From positions 89,380,513 to 89,444,512 of the forward strand of contig CM051521.1 in assembly GCA_028015205.1 (NCBI GenBank): 64,000 nt of DNA. The letters are read 5' to 3'. The translations under genes were made by a program, and so were the position numbers. This document shows, piece by piece, positions 56,906-64,000 of the stretch. This stretch comes from Mytilisepta virgata. Lineage: Eukaryota > Mollusca > Bivalvia > Mytilida > Mytilidae. Below the pieces are notes generated by a model. The model was given only the letters and a program-made list of their open reading frames with translations. It was not told the origin of the DNA and did no database searches. How positions within the stretch are numbered: position 1 is the stretch's first letter; the number at the start of each line of letters is the position of its first letter.

Positions 56906-59900
56906 ATTGATATACAGTCAGATCTCTGCTTGTTGAACACCTTGGATTTCTCAAAGAGTTAGAAAGGCCCTGATTTCTTTTTATTTAAATTCTCAGTGTT
57001 TTAACAGATTTCTCAAATTATTGAACTAATTTTATGGTCACCACATCAATGAAATCATGTAATTTACTCTTATTTAACTGGAACTGCGATTGTCAATTGG
57101 TGTAGGTGTTCATTAATACTACTTACAAATATCAACAGGTGTGAAAAATTCAAGCCTGATCCATGTGATAAAGTATCAATTACAGGTTATATCTGTATAA
57201 TCTGATTGATTGTTATAAGGGATTGACCATAATGTTTATTAATTAAGCGTCAATAAAGGGATATTGTATTTACTTTGGTGAACAATTTTGATCTTGACAT
57301 AAAGTCAATGAGATGTATTCTCATGCATTTAGGAAAGTTTGGAAGTAATATCTAATCTAAATGTCACCATCTCTTTTCTCAAGGAGGGTCACAGGCATTT
57401 TGTATATATAATTGTACCACATCTAATTTGGTATCACTCTTTTCTCTCATTTTCTGGACTCTGTCATTGTACCATAGGTAGAGCTAAGTCTGTCACTATT
57501 CCATAGGTAGAGTTAAGTAATGAACAATTTACAAATACAATTTATAATTAATTTCATATTTCAGTTTTGACCTATAACAACTAATCATTACAATGTTCAT
57601 TGAATGCAGTACAATTGTGTCAATGAGTTTGCATGAAGTTTGCCATTCTTTTATGACAGTTATGTAAATTTGTTCCCTATAATTCTAATATTTTGTGCAT
57701 TTGATGATGATTTGATTGTCAAATCAATATTATGGAGACATAAAATGTTTTATGATTGCTTAGAACTCAAGTATTCAAGTTTTTGCCGATTAGTCGATTA
57801 GTCGTCTAATGAGTGGAATTTGTCAAATCAGCATTTTGCATTATCACGTATATTATTTTGTCATTTTGACCCACATTACATTCTTTTAATTTCATTTAAA
57901 ATCTCTTCTATTTCAAAACAAGTTGTGTGAGGTGAAACTTAATAATTGTTTTTATGCACTGTCAGCATTAACATCAGCAAGTCTTTACCTTAAGGATAAC
58001 CGAAAATTGTTTATGGGTGGCTTATATATAACATAATTTCAGCCAGATGTTATCAGGCCCTTGATCTGGTAGTCAGTTTAAGTTTTCAGGACTAGGTCTG
58101 CATGTACATCAGTAACTATTCATGACAAGTTAATAATAATTTGATATTTTAATTTGTGTAATGAGTACCGGGGTATGTATCTTTCTGACACATGTCATTT
58201 TGCATTGACCTCATTTTTACACACCAGTGATCAGGTTAACTTTTCAGGATTCCTGTATCATAGCAGATCACCAATATGTAGTTTTAGAATTCATAACGTA
58301 GTGTTAATGTAAGACTGTCTATTATATGGCTATATTTAGTTCATTTCAATGATATTATATGTGACAAATCAATGGAACTTTTGTCATTACAAAGGTTACT
58401 AAGAGGTTTGGTAACATAGACCTATATTTAAGTGTCTGAACCAAACCTCTTTGGGACTGGAGATTTTGTTCAGATTACCAATAAAGAAAGAGTTGTTCAA
58501 AGGTTAACTCAGATTAATTTTTAAAAATACACACTGTACGTTCTGACTGAAGACACCAGTTTATATGGGTTTCTCTTTACCCAGGGTTTCACTTTATCAC
58601 GAAGATCTTCTTGTAATGGTGATTTATTATATAAAAAACACATGGTCCTAAGTGTATGACTGGTATATTGCTGTCAAATTAAAAACCATCATTCACTGAT
58701 AAATATTTGGTGTCCTAATATCTTGTTAAAAGATTATACTGGTATTTTCTGATTTTATGAGTTATCTATAGTTTATTTCTGACCAGATCAATAATAAAAC
58801 TGTATTTTTGTGCTAATTAGAAGTTAAAAGGCCATAACTATGTTCAATGTTTGTTTTTTTTCTAACCATGAATTGCCCCCTGCATGGTTGTTATAGAAAT
58901 ACTTCATGCACTATTGATGTGGACAATAAGAACATCAGTAATGTAACTTTGTAAGTAGGGATTCTTATTTCAGCTACAAATCATTGTCAACCACACTAAA
59001 TCCTGTAGTGGGAGTTGTTGCTTGGATATTAAAGTTTATATAAGTGTATCTATTAGAGACTTTGGTCAAAGTCATTGCTTGGATACTGAAGCTAAAACAA
59101 TGACACCAACATAAAAGTCTCTTTAAAAATTTGGTAGCTACTTAAAATATTGATGATCTACCCACTACTTGTTGGTGTATTTCTAAACTTGAAAGTGAAA
59201 AAAAAGTGCATAATGATCAGATTTCACCATTTATATTTCTTAATTTCATTATTTGTTGAATCATCTGTGAAATAAATGACAACAGCCCTGAAATTTGAAA
59301 TATTTTCACAGACAAACTCGGTGTATTGTGCTTCCATTAACAGCTAAAGTTTCTAGATGTTAAATTTTTGATGATCAGATTAGTAACAAGAATAAGTCAT
59401 GCATATGAGGCAACTGATATAAGTAACCAGAAGTTTCAAAAACAGAAAGCAATCAACACATTTTTGCCTTATGCTGGTATATCAAAATCTGGAGACCATA
59501 TATTTTGAAAATCTGGAATTAAATCTGCTTTCTGGAACATCCATGGTTATCAGGAACATAATTTTAAAAAAAAAAAAGGCAATTTAACAAATGTATGCTA
59601 ATGCATCTATTGGCTATATCTTTATGCAATATATGAAAACACATTATGAATGAAATTGTAATAGTCTGGTTACGTAACTCCCATGCTTTATTGTGATTTG
59701 CAGAATTGTTTTGTAGAAAAGTGGCAGTTGAATTTCCATTCCAGCAAGGAAAGGATAAGTCAATATCACAGCATACACTTCAGACTAGGAAATAATCAGA
59801 ATAAGGAGACTGAACAGATGAGCGTCAGACAACAAAAATGAACACAGCATAATTTTACATTTGAAGCTTATGGTCAGCTAAGATCTGTGTAAGTATATCA

Positions 59901-60290
59901 TTATATATATAATTATGTATTTTATTTGTAAAAAAATATTGGAACTATTTGAAATTTTTTAGTTTTATGTCATATTTATATCAGATTATGACGTGTTTGA
60001 TTTATACAGCATACTATGCTCAGTTTTAATAATTTGGTTTTTTTGCTGTTCTGATGAAATGTAATGTAATTATGGTAAATAATTTTGTTATACCTTTAAG
60101 AATTGTGTGTTTGTTCAAAGGATTCAATTTTGGGACCCAAGAGAGTCAGTATTATATATATATTGTATTTAATGAATAGATACATAAGCTTTCAAAATTT
60201 TCAGTTTGGTTCATGTGAGTTATTGCCATGACTTTTTACAAAATTTTACATTTAAAATTTTCCACATATATTAAATCCACTGGCCAAAAG
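56906..60290. other. long stretch with two putative non-coding exons
   Basis: AT-rich; no protein domain. 58897-58950 (acceptor TTGTTATAG, donor TTT|GTAAGT) and 59704-59888 (acceptor TGATTTGCAG, donor TGT|GTAAGT) have strong splice sites but stops or very short frames, as expected of 5' UTR or lncRNA exons. Confidence 0.3.
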
Positions 60291-60294
60291 TTTA

Positions 60295-60725
60295 GTTTGC
60301 AGAATTCTATATGTCGATCCCAACTTGCCAGCAAAGGCATAACTCAACAAAACAAGACTGTTGGATACTTAACTTAAATTCATCTTGACTGAAACTAATG
60401 AACCTATCATAAAACTCTGCAACAAAGATTTTTGGATTGTTCTTTTTCAGAATTTGTCAGTTCATCTCACTTCTTAACCAAGATTGCTGCCACAGCCAAA
60501 CTTGTTTAAAATATTACCCTGTGGAAAAATTTACTCAAAGATCTTATAGTAGTGTTTATGATTGTAGGCCAGTTTGAACCAATGTTGCCACAACCATAGG
60601 TGGTCCTCCTCCAGAATTATATTTTTAGATATCACTTACCAACAAAAACAGAAGTTCTTTATGGTGTTTGAAGGGTAAAACAAATCCAGATGAGTGATGT
60701 AAGCTTGTGGGATACTCTGGTTATT
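60295..60725 (+). repeat. family A repeat, copy A9 (degenerate)
   Basis: Traces of units (ACTTGCCAGCAAAGG, CAAGATTGCTGCCACAGCCA, AATATTACCCTGTGGAAAAA) and of the 3' end (AAATCCAGATGAGTGATGTA, then ACTCTGGTTA). Confidence 0.6.
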
Positions 60726-62700
60726 TTAATCCAGGTTCCGAACAGGGGACCAAAAATGTTCAGTTTCTCTTAAGGTTATATACAGATAATAAATAAGATT
60801 GAGAAGTAGAATTAAGGCAAACAACTTACTAATATAAACATTATTCTTGGTTGGTGAAAGAAAATCAGATACTGAAAATATCATGCCATTCTTTACAAAA
60901 ACTTAAGATTTCTAAGAAATTTCTAGGGGGAAGTTTGTTTAAACAAGGTTAAACTATACTTATATATAACTCTAATCTGATCATCTGTTGACATGTCAAC
61001 ATGTTCAGTTTACCTATAAGTAATTCACAGATATTGGATTTTAAGGATAAAAAATTATATGGACATATAAATTAAAAGGTTATGTGTCAGTTTGAATGAA
61101 CTTTGTTTTTCATAACAAAACATGGAACTCCAAGGGAAATGTCATAATCAAAGTCCAAAAAACTGGCAAGGTCAGGAGACACGTACAGTATAGTTTTGGG
61201 GTTATATAAGGACTGCTTGAATTTTCCTTCCTGATTTAAATATTTCCCCCTGATAAATTGGTGTTTCTTCATATGGAAATCTGGGTGCCAAATTATTAGT
61301 AAAAGTAAACACATTTTACCCAATTTGTATCCGCTTTAGATAAACAATATAATTCTAAATAAGACAAGGGTCATGTGTACTTTGTGCCAGTGGGACTCTT
61401 GGACATATAACTTCTCAGCCTATGTATTTTCTTATCATTAAGAGCCAGAGATATAGAAATAAGTTTTTGTACATAATTATCTGTCAATTAACAATGAATT
61501 TGGACACGTTTGGGCTAATTGGTATGACATTTGTGCAAAAAAAATATTTTGGGCCAAAACTTCATTATAGGTAAAATACAGGTGAATTTCCAGATAAATT
61601 GCCAACTTTAAGCTTATATCATCAATTTTATTTTGAAAATACCTCTTCCGTTTGCAGTTTTCAGTAAAAATTAAGAAAACAATTTCAACCTTAAAATTCT
61701 CAATTGCACTTGCAGTTGCAAATGACTGCATTTTCTAAGGTGAATTTTACATATACTGGTGAGATTTACCTGTAAATTTAAATGAACAGGTAAATCTAAT
61801 TAGCCCAAATGTAGCACCTAATTTAAATTTTGTTGCCCAAATGAAACTCTCACGGTTGTGATTTGGCCCAACTGTCTTGTGCCCTTTTATATATGGCACA
61901 CCCCTTGGCAAAGAAGCAAAAATTTGATACAAAATATGTATGAATTTCATAGTTCACTGAAACTTTGTTTGGTGATAAAGAATCTTTTGATTTTAAACCA
62001 TTTTACAAATGGTGTATATAACAAAATATTTTCCTAGAATTTTGATAATTACATCTTTGTGTTTTTAGATAGATGTTCTAAGTTCGGTTGAACTGGCATA
62101 CCTTTAAAAGGTAAGACAGATAAAGTTTTGTACCAAAGTCCTACACATGTCTGCATATGTATTCATTCATAAATGATAATATTTACAAAATGTACCCAAT
62201 GACAAAACACCAATGAATTAAAACATACAGGTGGTTTTGTTACCTGTAAAATATTTGTGGTCGGATTAATACAATTTGTCTTTATCATTTAATCAGGTTG
62301 CGGTGTAATCATTTTTTTTTCATATTGAATTATTCAGGGATTTGTTTTACTGTGTGAATATAATGGAATTTAAGAAAATTACTTGATTCAGGTGGGTGAT
62401 TGTTTTGCACTAATCCTTGTACAGAAAATACATGTAATAGGAAGATGTTTTGGTATGAATACACCTTTAGGTTATTACAAGAGTTCTGGTTCAACTAGTA
62501 TTCATGTCAATATAATCTATTTTATTCTGGTTTTGTTTTAAGGATAATAAAATGATTTTATCCAATACAGAAGCAAAGTATGTTCAACATGAGAAGTGAA
62601 ATCAGAGTAACATTTATTTAACTGTAGCATGATTTTAAAACTGAAAACCAGCAAAAAGGATTTTAGCCTTGAATAAAAAAGTAACAGTTATCATAAGTTG
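60726..62700. other. no recognised gene
   Basis: A 42-nt segment 62069-62110 (acceptor TGTTTTTAG, donor AAAAG|GTAAGA) could be a further non-coding exon. Open frames on the - strand at 61087-61950 have no recognisable domain. Confidence 0.3.
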
Positions 62701-62709
62701 TATGTACTT

Positions 62710-63195
62710 CAGGTTGTCTAACATGTATGGTTCCTCTAGAGTTCACCAGACATGCATGGTTTTAGTATGGTGATCATACAAGGGTGAACAATACAACATG
62801 GTTCTCTGAGAGTGACCATACATGCATGATTCTACAGAGGTGGCCATAAATGAATGGTTTCCTGACTGGAGAACCTAATGCTAATATCCCATAACGTGGC
62901 AATACAAGCATGGTTCTCCAGGGATGGTCATACATAAATGGTTTCCTGACTGGAGAACCTTTTGCTACTATCCCATTAAGTGACCATACAAGCATGGTTC
63001 TCCAGAGGTGGCCATACATAAATGGTTTCCTGACTGGAGAAAGATGCTAGTATCCCATAAGGTGACTGCACATGCATTTTTAACCTAGGGTGACCACACT
63101 TGCACTTTTTACAGTGTGGTGATATACATGCATGGTTTCTCTTCAGTGACTGTACACATTGTTCCAGCTTGCTGACCATACATACATGGTCATAG
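62710..63195 (+). repeat. ~84-bp tandem repeat with degenerate flanks
   Basis: GGTTTCCTGACTGGAGAA recurs at about 62856, 62940 and 63024. Shorter GACCATACATGCATGGTT pieces continue on both sides. Frames read here are repeat by-products. Confidence 0.85.
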
Positions 63196-63537
63196 CATGA
63201 AGCAGCATGATCTTAAAACCAATGCAAACAGATAAAAAAAAAGACGTAGTATATTTGCAAGACAACTTTACTTTAAAATTTGAAATGAAAAGTTTCATGT
63301 TTACTATAATTTGTGATAAACACTTGATTTAGATAATACCAGTAATATCTTTGTAACAAAAGAACAGCTCATTTTAGAATTAGGATTCCCAAAATTGACA
63401 TATTTACCGGAATTGTTGAATATTTGGAAAAAACTGGAAAACTAGCTAAAAGATCATTATTAAAAAATTTCTTGAAAGCTGATCATGTAATTATCTCCTA
63501 AATTAGGTAATAAAACCATAATATTGTCTGTATTTAT

Positions 63538-64000
63538 TATACCCCCGCTTTTGAAAAAGGCGGGGTATATAGTATTCGTTGTGTCTGTCCGTACACCTTT
63601 GTATCCACAACTCCTCCTAAACTCTGAATGGAATTTGATGAAACTTTCAGAGAATCTTCATCCCATGATGGCATTGTGCACCTCCTATTTTAGAATTTGA
63701 TCGGACCAATTTCTGATGAATATTTGGGGTTACCCATACCAAAACATGGACTTTGCCATTCATTGTGATAGGGTGTTCCAGTATGCCATCCACAACTCCT
63801 CCTAAACCACTAAATGGAATTTGATGAAACTTTAAGAGAATCTTCTTTACATGATGCTATAGTGCACCTCCTGTTTTAGATTTTGATCTGACCAACATTT
63901 GGGGTTTTCCATACCAAAACATGGACCTTGCCATTCCTTGTGATAGGGGGTACCAGTATGCCATCCGCAACTCCTCCTAAACCACTAAAGGGAATTCCAT
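63538..64000 (+). repeat. family E repeat (starts in window, runs off the end)
   Basis: 5' hairpin ACCCCCGCTTTT/AAAGGCGGGGT, then GTCTGTCCGTACACC and tandem units beginning ATCCACAACTCCTCCTAAA at about 63603, 63790 and 63965, each with GGAATTTGATGAAACTTT, GTGCACCTCCTRTTTTAGA and CATACCAAAACATGGACCTT. Confidence 0.85.

Overview
This is a piece of an animal nuclear genome, AT-rich (roughly a third G+C), with small coding exons in long introns bounded by GT..AG, and very dense in transposon-derived sequence. It is most probably a bivalve mollusc, likely a mussel relative (Mytilidae). Two kinds of evidence point there: a linker-histone gene whose globular domain resembles the sperm protamine-like histones of mussels, and several repeat families (AGCTCACCTGG..., GTCTCGCC..., ACCCCCGCTTTT..., GGGGAATGTGTCAAAGAGAC...) that I know as common in bivalve genomes. 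The species is inference.

Layout. (1) 1-22.1 kb: most of POLR3E, the RNA polymerase III subunit RPC5, on the + strand. Fifteen exons with consistent phases give 634 codons plus a stop; only about the first 40 codons lie upstream of the window. Its introns carry an intact Tc1-like transposon (9.07-10.59 kb, antisense), a Helitron-like repeat abutting exon 11, and an 8.1-kb last intron filled with nested repeats. (2) 22.4-24 kb: a ~155-bp tandem array and a possible LINE tail. (3) 24.48-25.01 kb, - strand: an intronless linker histone H1 / protamine-like gene with TATA- and CCAAT-like boxes. (4) 25.5-27.06 kb: a 1.55-kb non-autonomous DNA element with terminal inverted repeats, a 4-bp target duplication and an internal array of a 15-bp motif. 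(5) 27-39 kb: gene-poor; two tRNA-derived SINE copies, tandem and inverted repeat arrays, and one repeat family inserted into another. (6) 39.4-43.6 kb, + strand: the last four exons of a PH-domain protein with a long disordered acidic tail; its 5' part was not found. (7) 43.6-64 kb: gene-poor, with a decayed reverse transcriptase, three palindromic elements or hairpins, a ~46-bp minisatellite, an 84-bp tandem repeat and the start of another bivalve-type repeat. A few splice-flanked open segments (48.7-55.0 kb and 58.9-62.1 kb) may be exons of unrecognised transcripts.

The genes are not an operon and have no evident functional link. The distinctive content is the repeat landscape: several unrelated families are built from 155-187-bp tandem units between structured ends, and nested insertions allow relative ages to be read. 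Exon boundaries come from reading splice sites and protein similarity by eye; no alignments or transcripts were available.
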